Part shown: in pieces, positions 54,506 through 62,352 of the stretch
Position numbering within the stretch: the first letter of the stretch is position 1
Layout: every line of letters begins with the position of its first letter
Source: Rhodopseudomonas palustris
GTDB taxonomy: Bacteria; Pseudomonadota; Alphaproteobacteria; Rhizobiales; Xanthobacteraceae
NCBI RefSeq assembly: GCF_034479375.1
Contig: NZ_CP140155.1
Coordinates: 3,324,501-3,388,500, forward strand
Reading direction: 5' to 3'
DNA length: 64,000 nt
Notes under the pieces: generated by a model
Database searches by the model: none
What the model was told of the DNA's origin: nothing
The model's input: only the letters and a program-made list of their open reading frames with translations
Translations under genes and position numbers: made by a program

Positions 54506-54647
54506 GTCGGCGAGAAAGAAGATGAACCAGTCGAGCCCGCGCTGGCTCTGTTGCGACGGCGCGCGCGGTGGATCCGGCGCAACCTCGCGCGCGGCGCTAT
54601 CGTCGGCGCGCGGCGCGGCCTCGTGATCGGGAAGCGGCGTGCCCAGC

Positions 54648-55157
54648 CTACTTCTCCGGGCCGAACTCGAGCGGCGACAGCTTGCCCGAGGCGCCGAGCA
54701 CCACGACGAGCTGATCGTCCTTGTATTCCGGCGCCGCGCGGACCTGATCGCGCGTCAGCCCCAGCGAGATCTTGTCCTCCTTCCTGGCAATCGCGGCGAA
54801 TTTCAGCGCGGCCCAGTCCACCGCGATCTTGCGGCTGCCGACGCCGAGGAAGCCGCCGAAATCGATGATGGCGGCGCGCGGCTTGCCGTCCTTGTCGACC
54901 ACGATATCGACGATGCGGCCCATGTCCTCGTCGGCGGCGCTGCGGACTTCGCGGCCGAGCACGCCGCGGGCATCGTCGGAACTGATCACCGTCACCGACG
55001 GCGGATCGGCCTTCGCCGGGGCGGCCGGCCTGACCGGCTCGGCCTGTTTGGGCGGCTCCGGCGGTTTCGCCGGCTCGGCCGGATCGGCGCGTAGTCCCGC
55101 CGAGACGACGCTGGTGATCACCACGATGACGAACGCAGCACTGAACCGGATGTGCAT
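54648..55157 (-). CDS. Secreted PRC-barrel domain protein
   Basis: 169 residues. Signal peptide (1-23), then a Pro/Ala/Lys linker (25-50), then a PRC-barrel beta domain: ARGVLGREVRSAADEDMGRIVDIVV (about 63-87, quoted as GREVRSAADEDMGRIVD), AAIIDFGGFLGVGSRKIAVDW. Such domains bind other proteins in the photosynthetic reaction centre, RimM and envelope proteins; no substrate known. ATG 55157. Same strand as debranching gene upstream, 52 bases apart. Confidence 0.83.
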   Translation of the reverse strand: MHIRFSAAFVIVVITSVVSAGLRADPAEPAKPPEPPKQAEPVRPAAPAKADPPSVTVISSDDARGVLGREVRSAADEDMGRIVDIVVDKDGKPRAAIIDFGGFLGVGSRKIAVDWAALKFAAIARKEDKISLGLTRDQVRAAPEYKDDQLVVVLGASGKLSPLEFGPEK

Positions 55158-55209
55158 CGAGCCTCTCCACGATGGCGCGCCGGGCGCCTGAGCGAACCGA
55201 CCGCGGCCC

Positions 55210-57408
55210 TCAGCGGGCCAGGACGATCGAAACCTGAACGCGTCCGTCGGTGCGCAGCACCTCCATCGAAACGCCCTCGCCGTGCCGCCGGATCCGCAGA
55301 TCGACGCTGGAATCGCCGAGACGCAGATCGCGCAACACGACCTCGTTGAGGAACGCCGGCAGCCGCGGATTGACCAGACGGATCTCGCGGCGGTCGGCGT
55401 TGAACTGCACGCCGAGCGCGGCCTCGAGCAACGTGAACGCCGTCGCGCTCGCCCAGGCCTGCGGCGCGCAGGCCACCGGATACAGCGTCGGGCCGCGGCG
55501 GCGCTCGCGCTGGAAGCCGCAGAACAATTCCGGCAGCCGGCGCAGCTCCATATAGGACGCGGCCTCGAACAGCCCCTTGAACACTCTCTCGACCGCGGCC
55601 TTGAAACCGTAGCGGGCGAGCCCGAGCACGATCAGGGCGTTGTCGTGCGGCCAGATCGAGCCGTCGTGATACGACATCGGATTGTAGCGTGCCTCGCCGC
55701 AGGCGATGGTGCGGATGCCCCAGCCGGAGAAGAAATGCGGCCGCATCAGATCGGTCGCGACCAGCCGCGCGCGATCGGGCCGGACGATGCCGGTGAACAG
55801 CAACTGCCCGGCATTGGAGCTGCGCACCTTGCAGGGCCGCTTGGCGCCGTCGAGCGCGAGCGCATAGGTGCCGAGCTCCTCGCACCAGAAAGCCCGCTCG
55901 AACTGCGCCGCGAGCTGCTCGGCCTGCCGTTCGAGCTGCTCGGCCCGCGCCACCAGGCCCAGCCGATGGGCGCAGAGCGCGGCGAGCCGCTTGCCGGCGA
56001 ACACGTAGCCCTGCACTTCGGCCAGCGCGATGCTGCCCTCGGCGAGCTTGCCGTCGGCGTGGAAGATCGCGTCGTAGGAGTCCTTCCAGCCCTGATTCTG
56101 CAGACCCTGATCGGTGGCGCGCTGATACTCGACGAAGCCGTCGCGATCCGGATCGCCGGGGCCGTCGATCCAGCCGAGCGCCTTCTCGATCGCCGGCCAC
56201 AATTCCTTCAGCGTCGCATCGTCGCCGGTGCGCTCGACATAGAGGCCCGCCAGCATCACGAACAGCGGCGTCGAATCCACGCTGCCGTAATATTGCGCGA
56301 ACGGCACCTCGCGCAGCGCCGCCATCTCGCCGCCGCGCATCTCGTGCAGGATCTTGCCCGGTTCGGCATCGTTGAGCGGATCGACTGTGGTCGCCTGATG
56401 CGCCGCGAGCCGGCGCAGCACGCCGCGCGCGATCCGCGGGTCGATCCACAACATCTGCAGCGCGGTGATCAGCCCGTCGCGGCCGAATGTGGTCGAATAC
56501 CAGGGAATGCCCGCATACGGATAGCGGCCCTGCGGCGTCTCCGTGGTGAGAATGTTGAGGTCGGCCATCGCCTGGCACAGCACCTCATTGAAGATGTCGT
56601 TCGACGTCTCGACGGTGGTGACGCCCAGCGTCGCCTGCCGCATCTCGCGCCGATGCGCCAGCAGGCTCTGGAAGAACGGCATCAGCTTCTGCGTCGCCGG
56701 CCTGTTGCAACTCACGGCCAGGAATACCGACGCCGTCTGCTGCGGCGCCAGCGTGAACTGATACACCGCGCGGTTGACCTCGAGCCGCGCCGGCGCCGGA
56801 TCGAAGTGCATCGCGGTGCCGCGGCTGGTGTCGTCGAGCCCGCGATAGTCGAACGCGACGTCGCACGGCGACAACCGCCGGCTCACGCGCTCGCCGCGCC
56901 GCCGCCGGACGCTGCCGCGCACCTCGAACAGATCGGCGAAGTCTGTGTCGAAATCGAGCGAGAGCTCGAAGCTGGCTTCGGCATCGCCGTGGTTCTGCAG
57001 CCCGATCCGTTGAAACGCCGTGCCGCGCCACAGGAAGATCGTGCGCACGATGTGCATCAGATCTTTCGCCAGCACGAGGCGGCCGTTGCGATAGATGTCC
57101 GGATTGGTGAGGTCGACGGTGAGCGCCGAATTGTCGTCGCGCAGATTGGAGCCGAGCAGCAGCGGCTGCATGTCGTCGAGGCGGAGCTGCAGCCGCGCGA
57201 GATAGCGCGTATCGGCGTTGAACAGCCCGTCGCTGCCGCCGGCCGCCGCGCCGATATCGCCGTGGCTGTCGAGCACCAGGAAGGTGTCGTCGTGTTTCAG
57301 CGCGGTGCGCGGGCGCGACGGGCCGGTCATCGGAATGTAGAACGGCGATTCCGCCGCCGGAGCGACAGCGTCTTCGGGAATTGATAGCGGGATCACGTCG
57401 GACAGCAT
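55210..57408 (-). CDS. Amylo-alpha-1,6-glucosidase / glycogen debranching-type glycosidase
   Basis: 732 residues. N-terminal glycogen-debranching domain (about 30-220: DTFLVLDSHGDIG, GLFNADTRYLARLQ), then an (alpha/alpha)6 barrel: IPWYSTTFGRDGLITALQMLW (near 318-338, quoted as WYSTTFGRDGLI), and NPMSYHDGSIWPHDNALIVLG (near 586). Hydrolyses 1,6 branch points or related glucans; alternatively a trehalose-linked glucan enzyme. ATG 57408. It lies between the ABC exporter (64 bases upstream, same strand) and the PRC-barrel gene. Confidence 0.86.
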   Translation of the reverse strand: MLSDVIPLSIPEDAVAPAAESPFYIPMTGPSRPRTALKHDDTFLVLDSHGDIGAAAGGSDGLFNADTRYLARLQLRLDDMQPLLLGSNLRDDNSALTVDLTNPDIYRNGRLVLAKDLMHIVRTIFLWRGTAFQRIGLQNHGDAEASFELSLDFDTDFADLFEVRGSVRRRRGERVSRRLSPCDVAFDYRGLDDTSRGTAMHFDPAPARLEVNRAVYQFTLAPQQTASVFLAVSCNRPATQKLMPFFQSLLAHRREMRQATLGVTTVETSNDIFNEVLCQAMADLNILTTETPQGRYPYAGIPWYSTTFGRDGLITALQMLWIDPRIARGVLRRLAAHQATTVDPLNDAEPGKILHEMRGGEMAALREVPFAQYYGSVDSTPLFVMLAGLYVERTGDDATLKELWPAIEKALGWIDGPGDPDRDGFVEYQRATDQGLQNQGWKDSYDAIFHADGKLAEGSIALAEVQGYVFAGKRLAALCAHRLGLVARAEQLERQAEQLAAQFERAFWCEELGTYALALDGAKRPCKVRSSNAGQLLFTGIVRPDRARLVATDLMRPHFFSGWGIRTIACGEARYNPMSYHDGSIWPHDNALIVLGLARYGFKAAVERVFKGLFEAASYMELRRLPELFCGFQRERRRGPTLYPVACAPQAWASATAFTLLEAALGVQFNADRREIRLVNPRLPAFLNEVVLRDLRLGDSSVDLRIRRHGEGVSMEVLRTDGRVQVSIVLAR

Positions 57409-57472
57409 CGATCGACCCTAACTGCGTCTAGACGACGCGACCGAAGTCGCAGGAGACGCAAACGCGACGGTT

Positions 57473-59230
57473 TCAGGCGACATTCGTCGCCAGCCGGCTG
57501 ATCTCGCGCGCAACCAGGTCACGATACGGGCCCTGGCCCTGCATCAGCCGTTCCGGCGCCCCTTCTTCGATGATCCGGCCGCCCTGCATCAGGACGACCC
57601 GATCGAAATGGCGCAAGGTCGCGAGTCGGTGCGCGATCGCAATCACCGTACGCCCATGCATCAGCCGAGCCAATGCCTCGCGAATGGCTTCTTCAGAATC
57701 CGAATCGAGCGCCGCGGTCGCTTCGTCGAGGAGCAGGATCGGCGCGTCCTTCAGGAAGGCGCGCGCGATCGCCAGCCGCTGGCGCTGACCGCCCGACAGC
57801 TTGACGCCGCGATCGCCGACCATGGTGTCGAGCCCTTCCGGCAGCGTTTCGACGAAATCGCACCTCGCCGCGACTGCGGCGCGCAGCACTTCCTCGTCGG
57901 TCGCGCCGGGCCGGCCGTAGCGGATGTTGTCGCGAATCGAGCGCTGGAACAGCGAAATGTCCTGCGGGACCACCGAGATGGCGTCGCGCAGGCTGTGCTG
58001 GGTGACGCGTGAAATATCCTGACCATCGATGGTGATACTGCCGCTCTCGACGTCGTAGAAACGCTGCAGAAGCACGAACAGCGTCGACTTGCCGCCACCG
58101 GACGCGCCGACTAATCCGACACGCTCGCCGGCGTTCAGCCGCAAGGTGAAGCGATCGAACACCTTCGAGCCTCCGGGATATTGGAACGAGACATTGTTGA
58201 AAGTGATCGCCGCTCCGGCCCGCACCAGCGGTTCGGCCTCGGGATGATCGCTGAGTTCGTGCGGCACCAGCAGCGTCGCGACCGCCTCGGACAGCCGCGC
58301 GACGTGCTGGGTGACGTCGACCAGCGCCACCGCGAGGTCGCGCGTGGCGTGCAGGATCGACAGGCCGAGCGTACAGATCAGCACCACGTCGCCGGTCGAG
58401 GCGCCGCCGCGCTGCCACAATTGAATCGCCCAGGCCAGCAGCGCCACCGTCAGGATCACGGTGATCACGGCGTGCAGCAACCGCAGCCGCTCCAGATAGC
58501 GCAGGCTGCGGCCGCGGGCATTGACCTCGAGATTGACCGTATTTTCGAACCGGGCGTGCTCGTAGCCCAGCCCGCAGAACGCCCGCACCAGCGGCATGTT
58601 GTTGATGACATCGACCATTTCGCCATCGACAGTGGCGGCCTTGTCGGCGAATTCGTCGTGCAGAGGCTTGCCGTCGGCGGCGAGCTTGAACACCAGCGCC
58701 ATCAACAGCGCCGCGGCGATCGACAACGCCAGCGCCATCTTCACGCTGACGGTCGAGATCAGCGCGATCGCCAGAAAGGTCGCGACGAACGGCGGCATCA
58801 CGTTCCAGACGAACATGTTTTCGATCGTGAACACCGCATTCGACGTCGCCGTGATGCGGCTCGACAGCATGCCGGGCAGACGATCGGAGAAGTAGCTCGG
58901 CGCATGGCCGGTCAGATGCCTGAACATATCGCGCCGCAGATCGGCGGTGACGCCCGGGAAGGTGAAGCTCGCGACCCAGCTCGCGACCCGCCACAACAGA
59001 TTGTCGGCGGCGATCAACGACACCAGAAAGATGAAGCCGAGCCAGACCACGCCGGACTGGCCCTTGGTGAGGCCGTCGACCAGATACTTCACGCCGTATT
59101 GCGTGCCCACCGAACAGGCGACTGCGAGCAGAACGCTGCCGAGAATGATCGAATGAGTGCCTGGACGTTGGGCGACATAGCGCAGGATGAAGGCAAAGGG
59201 ACGCCGAGAGTAACCCGAAAGCGTGTCCAT
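57473..59230 (-). CDS. ABC exporter, MsbA-like, fused membrane and ATPase domains
   Basis: 585 residues. Six transmembrane helices (about 20-310) followed by an ATPase: Walker A GLVGASGGGKST (about 374), signature [17 protein letters not shown], Walker B ILLLDEATAALDSDSEEA. Half-transporter acting as homodimer, exporting lipid, glycan or drug. ATG 59230 chosen; AGGGA before it. A 279-base divergent region upstream carries EcfG-like promoters on both strands. First gene of a minus-strand series with the debranching and PRC-barrel genes. Confidence 0.88.
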   Translation of the reverse strand: MDTLSGYSRRPFAFILRYVAQRPGTHSIILGSVLLAVACSVGTQYGVKYLVDGLTKGQSGVVWLGFIFLVSLIAADNLLWRVASWVASFTFPGVTADLRRDMFRHLTGHAPSYFSDRLPGMLSSRITATSNAVFTIENMFVWNVMPPFVATFLAIALISTVSVKMALALSIAAALLMALVFKLAADGKPLHDEFADKAATVDGEMVDVINNMPLVRAFCGLGYEHARFENTVNLEVNARGRSLRYLERLRLLHAVITVILTVALLAWAIQLWQRGGASTGDVVLICTLGLSILHATRDLAVALVDVTQHVARLSEAVATLLVPHELSDHPEAEPLVRAGAAITFNNVSFQYPGGSKVFDRFTLRLNAGERVGLVGASGGGKSTLFVLLQRFYDVESGSITIDGQDISRVTQHSLRDAISVVPQDISLFQRSIRDNIRYGRPGATDEEVLRAAVAARCDFVETLPEGLDTMVGDRGVKLSGGQRQRLAIARAFLKDAPILLLDEATAALDSDSEEAIREALARLMHGRTVIAIAHRLATLRHFDRVVLMQGGRIIEEGAPERLMQGQGPYRDLVAREISRLATNVA

Positions 59231-59282
59231 AAAAGTCCCTCTCCTCAACGCATCTTCGCCAAGGTCGCGCGCGATAGATCAC

Positions 59283-59308
59283 TACGCGGGCGACGGCGAC
59301 CGAGTTCC
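59283..59308 (-). promoter_or_regulatory. Possible EcfG-type promoter of the ABC exporter
   Basis: On the minus strand, GGAAC (59308-59304), 17 bases, CGTA (59286-59283): one mismatch to GGAAC-N17-CGTT. It would start transcription about 45 bases upstream of ATG 59230. Confidence 0.4.
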
Positions 59309-59383
59309 ATGCACGGAGCGCAACAGGACACCGAGATGTGGCACTAACGAGACGGGAACGTGGAAGAAGCTTAACGCTCCAAA

Positions 59384-59408
59384 GGAACTTCGCATCTGCG
59401 AAATCGTT
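59384..59408 (+). promoter_or_regulatory. EcfG-type general stress promoter of the GT4 gene
   Basis: GGAAC (59384-59388), 16 bases, CGTT (59405-59408): exact match. About 100 bases upstream of ATG 59510. Oriented away from the exporter promoter-like site. Confidence 0.6.
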
Positions 59409-59509
59409 CCCGTCGCGGCAATGCCGGTGCCACTCGATTGAAGTCGACGTCCTATCGCCGAAACCCATGTTCAAAGCTCCAACAAACAGTAAACATAGGA
59501 GACCAGTCG

Positions 59510-60577
59510 ATGCGCATCGCGCAGGTTGCTCCGCTGACGGAGGCGATTCCGCCCAAGCTTTACGGCGGCACTGAGAGAGTCGTGCATTGGTTGACCGAGG
59601 AGCTCGTCGCTCTCGGACATGACGTGACACTGTTTGCGAGCGGCGATTCGACGACGACGGCAAAACTGGAGGCCACATGGCCTCGCGCGCTCCGCCTCGA
59701 CGGCGCGGTCCGCGATCCGAACGCCCTCCATATGGTGATGCTGGAGCAGGTCAGACGACGTTGTGACAACGAAGAATTCGACCTCCTGCATTTTCACCTC
59801 GATTACTATCCCTGGTCCCTCTTCCACCGCCAGCCGACACCTTTCCTCACCACGCTTCACGGCCGTCTCGACCTTCCCGAACATCAGCCGGTGTTCTCGA
59901 CCTTCTCCGACGTCCCGGTGGTTTCGATTTCGGATTCGCAGCGGCGCCCCGTTCCCAAGGCGAACTGGATCCGCACCATCCATCACGGGCTGCCGGCGGA
60001 TCTTCTGAAGCCGCTGGTGCGCAAGACGGACTATCTCGCCGTGCTGGGACGAATTGCGCCGGAGAAGGGCGTCGACCGCGCGATCCGGATCGCGATCCGC
60101 GCCGACATCCCGCTGAAGATCGCCGCCAAGGTCGACCGCGCCGATCAGGACTATTTCGACCAGGTGATCGAGCCGATGCTGCATCATCCGCTGATCGAGT
60201 TCGTCGGCGAGATCGGCGATCACCAGAAATCGGAATTCCTCTCGGGCGCGCTCGGCCTGCTGCTGCCGCTGAACTGGCCGGAGCCGTTCGGCCTGGTGAT
60301 GATCGAATCGATGGCCTGCGGCGCGCCGGTGATCGCCTACAATCGCGGCTCCGTTCCCGAGATCATCGAAACCGGACTGACCGGCTTCATCGTCGAGGAC
60401 GAGACCAGCGCGGTGGCGGCCGTGCATCAGCTCGCGGATCTCGACCGCTCTGCGATCCGTGCCCGGTTCGAGGAGCGTTTCACCGCGCGGCGGATGGCGC
60501 TCGATTATCTCGCGGCGTATCGCGGCTTGGTCGCGAAGGCGAAGCCGCCGCGGATCAAGCTGGTGTCGGCCGAGTAG
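59510..60577 (+). CDS. GT4-family glycosyltransferase
   Basis: 355 residues, GT-B fold: RIAQVAPLTEAIPPKLYGGTERVVHWL (2-28, quoted: VAPLTEAIPPKLYGGTER), donor-side LGRIAPEKGVDRAI, and acceptor-region ALGLLLPLNWPEPFGLVMIESMACGAPVIAYNRGSVPE (quoted: WPEPFGLVMIESMACG, with the EX7E-type Glu pair). Probably transfers glucose-like sugar from a nucleotide donor. AGGAG eight bases before ATG 59510. Stress promoter upstream; with the divergent exporter and debranching enzyme it may handle a protective glycan. Confidence 0.88.
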   Translation: MRIAQVAPLTEAIPPKLYGGTERVVHWLTEELVALGHDVTLFASGDSTTTAKLEATWPRALRLDGAVRDPNALHMVMLEQVRRRCDNEEFDLLHFHLDYYPWSLFHRQPTPFLTTLHGRLDLPEHQPVFSTFSDVPVVSISDSQRRPVPKANWIRTIHHGLPADLLKPLVRKTDYLAVLGRIAPEKGVDRAIRIAIRADIPLKIAAKVDRADQDYFDQVIEPMLHHPLIEFVGEIGDHQKSEFLSGALGLLLPLNWPEPFGLVMIESMACGAPVIAYNRGSVPEIIETGLTGFIVEDETSAVAAVHQLADLDRSAIRARFEERFTARRMALDYLAAYRGLVAKAKPPRIKLVSAE

Positions 60578-60616
60578 CGGCCCGACGTTTCGTCGAGCTG
60601 AACTTTCTCACTCAGT

Positions 60617-60707
60617 CGTCATGCCCGGCCTTGTGCCGGGCATCCATCTCTTTACCGCGTATCGAGAAACAAGACGTGGATGGCTGGGACGAGCCCGGCC
60701 ATGACGG
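60617..60707. repeat. GTCATGCCCGGCC...GAGCCCGGCCATGACGG palindromic repeat
   Basis: CGTCATGCCCGGCC and GGCCATGACGG ends with CATCCATCTC / GACGTGGATGG inside. Same family as 12985. It fills the gap between the convergent GT4 and nuclease-like genes and could end both transcripts. Confidence 0.8.
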
Positions 60708-60748
60708 TTTGTGGATGTGGACGACCCCGCAGGTCCCCGGCGCGCGTG

Positions 60749-61489
60749 TCAGCGCTTGGCCCCGATCCGGCAGTTATACGCCTTGCGGAAGCCGGCGGCC
60801 CGGGCGTCGTCCTCCGAGCAGAACCAGCGGTTCAGCTTGATCAGGGTGGCGTAGCTCGGGCAGCCCGGCAACTGATAGACGCCGACATTGCCGGTGATGC
60901 GGGCGCGCTTGGCGAGCTTGCCCTTGATGGTGCAGCCTTCCGGCCTCGCCGGCATCTCGGGAAACAGCGCCGAACGGGTCTCGGCCTGGCGATCGTCGCG
61001 GCAGGCGGCGCCGCGCAGCGGCGCGTCCTTGTCCCATCGCCGGAAGTTCTGCGGCGCGACGAAGCAGCCTTTCCACAAGCCGGTGTGATCGTCCATCGCC
61101 TTGGACTGATCGGCAGCGAAGCGGCCATTGGAATCGGAATTGAATGCGAGCCCGGCCTGCACCAGCCGCTGGCTCAGGCCGAGATCGTCGCCGGCGATGG
61201 TGCAGGCGCCGATTCGGCGTCCCTTGAACACCGGATCGGGGCCGAGATCGCGGCAGGTGACGTTGCGGCCGGCGATCAGCTTCGCAGCGGCGTCGCGGGC
61301 CTCGACCCCGCAGGCGGAGGGATCGGCGAATTCGCTCAGGCAACGCTGGTCGAGCTCGGGGGCGTCGACGCCCTCGAGCCGATAGGTGGCGCCGCCGAGC
61401 TGCAGCGTCGCAGCGTCCTTGACGACCACGTCGGCCGCAAAGGCCGGCGCGCCGAACAGCAATACCAATGCAACGATGACCGCAACCAT
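60749..61489 (-). CDS. Secreted SNase-like protein with C-terminal sunset domain
   Basis: 246 residues. Signal peptide (1-19, APAFA). Thermonuclease-like fold: [15 protein letters not shown] (about 36-50), [10 protein letters not shown], and [27 protein letters not shown]. The C-terminus has [14 protein letters not shown] and [17 protein letters not shown], matching the sunset domain often paired with secreted nucleases. Ten or more cysteines suggest disulfides. Whether it hydrolyses DNA is not certain. ATG 61489. Confidence 0.8.
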   Translation of the reverse strand: MVAVIVALVLLFGAPAFAADVVVKDAATLQLGGATYRLEGVDAPELDQRCLSEFADPSACGVEARDAAAKLIAGRNVTCRDLGPDPVFKGRRIGACTIAGDDLGLSQRLVQAGLAFNSDSNGRFAADQSKAMDDHTGLWKGCFVAPQNFRRWDKDAPLRGAACRDDRQAETRSALFPEMPARPEGCTIKGKLAKRARITGNVGVYQLPGCPSYATLIKLNRWFCSEDDARAAGFRKAYNCRIGAKR

Positions 61490-61626
61490 GCCCCGCTCCG
61501 CGCCTTCGGCTTCCCGCGGCATGTTTTATCGCGGCCCTATCAGAATGCCATAGCGCAATTCACGACGATCGCCTGCGGCGATCATCGTCCACCCGGAGCG
61601 GCATCGGATCGACGGCGTGGGGTCGA

Positions 61627-61950
61627 TCAGTAGCCGTAGTCGCGATAGATCGAGTCCCAGAACGCCGGCGGCGGCGTCCGGCGCCATTCGCCGACCGCCC
61701 TGTATTGCGGCCCGCAGCCGCCACAGGCGCCGGTCGGAACCAGATGCTGGACGTATTGCGGCGGCGCCTCGACCCAGATCACCGGCGGCGCCTGCGGAAT
61801 CCCGATCGGCCGCGGCGCGTAATAGGTGACCGGCGCGGGCGCGGAGCGGTAAGCCGGACGATAGGTCGGAGGCGGATAGTCCGCGGCCATCGCCGCCGTG
61901 GCTGTCACCAGACCCGCAACCAAAGGAACCAGAAACCGGACTGTACGCAC
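61627..61950 (-). CDS. Secreted proline/tyrosine-rich small protein
   Basis: 107 residues from GTG 61950, chosen because GGAG is nine bases before it and it gives a clean signal peptide ([23 protein letters not shown]). The mature part is Pro/Tyr-rich ([28 protein letters not shown]), with a single CGGC motif and end DSIYRDYGY. Surface or structural role possible. The frame is open to 62004 (TTG), less likely. Confidence 0.68.
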   Translation of the reverse strand: MRTVRFLVPLVAGLVTATAAMAADYPPPTYRPAYRSAPAPVTYYAPRPIGIPQAPPVIWVEAPPQYVQHLVPTGACGGCGPQYRAVGEWRRTPPPAFWDSIYRDYGY

Positions 61951-62352
61951 CGACGCTACTCCGAACCGAACCGATGCAGCACGCTCGCACGATATCGTAA
62001 ACAAAGCCTGCAGACGGCTTGCAGGCCGGATCGGCCGCTCGACCTGCGGCCCGTACTCGTACCAGCCGCCGTATTAACGACTGGGCGAGGTTTGCCCGGC
62101 AATCTCAATCGGAACAATTCGACTCGAATTGTCCGGGCCGATGCAACGGGCCGGGAGCGGCTCGTTCAAACTGTGGCACGGACGCCGCGTCAACCAAGAC
62201 CGTGTCCGAACGCGTATCGCAAATTCACCCCGATCCAGGATGCTGTCGGCACTGCTCATTCCCTGACCCTTTTGGCACGCCCGCGCCGTCACCAGCCTCC
62301 CACCGGGAGCACTGGGTTGCCGAAGGCTGCGGCGCAATCCGGAATCGCCGTC
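61951..62352. other. 402-base gap between proline-rich gene and chemoreceptor
   Basis: Contains a 19-bp palindrome at 62114-62132 (separate entry) and GC-rich sequence with no credible ORF. CCTGCAGACGG-CTTGCAGGCC at 62008-62029 forms a small hairpin. No repeat family members. Promoters for both flanking genes must be here, but I find no confident -35/-10 pair. Confidence 0.5.
62114..62132. promoter_or_regulatory. 19-bp perfect palindrome, possible operator
   Basis: ACAATTCGA-C-TCGAATTGT: 9-bp perfect arms around one base, with GACTC (a GANTC site) at its centre (62121-62125). It lies 221 bases upstream of the chemoreceptor. Nothing in its flanks codes. Confidence 0.45.
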
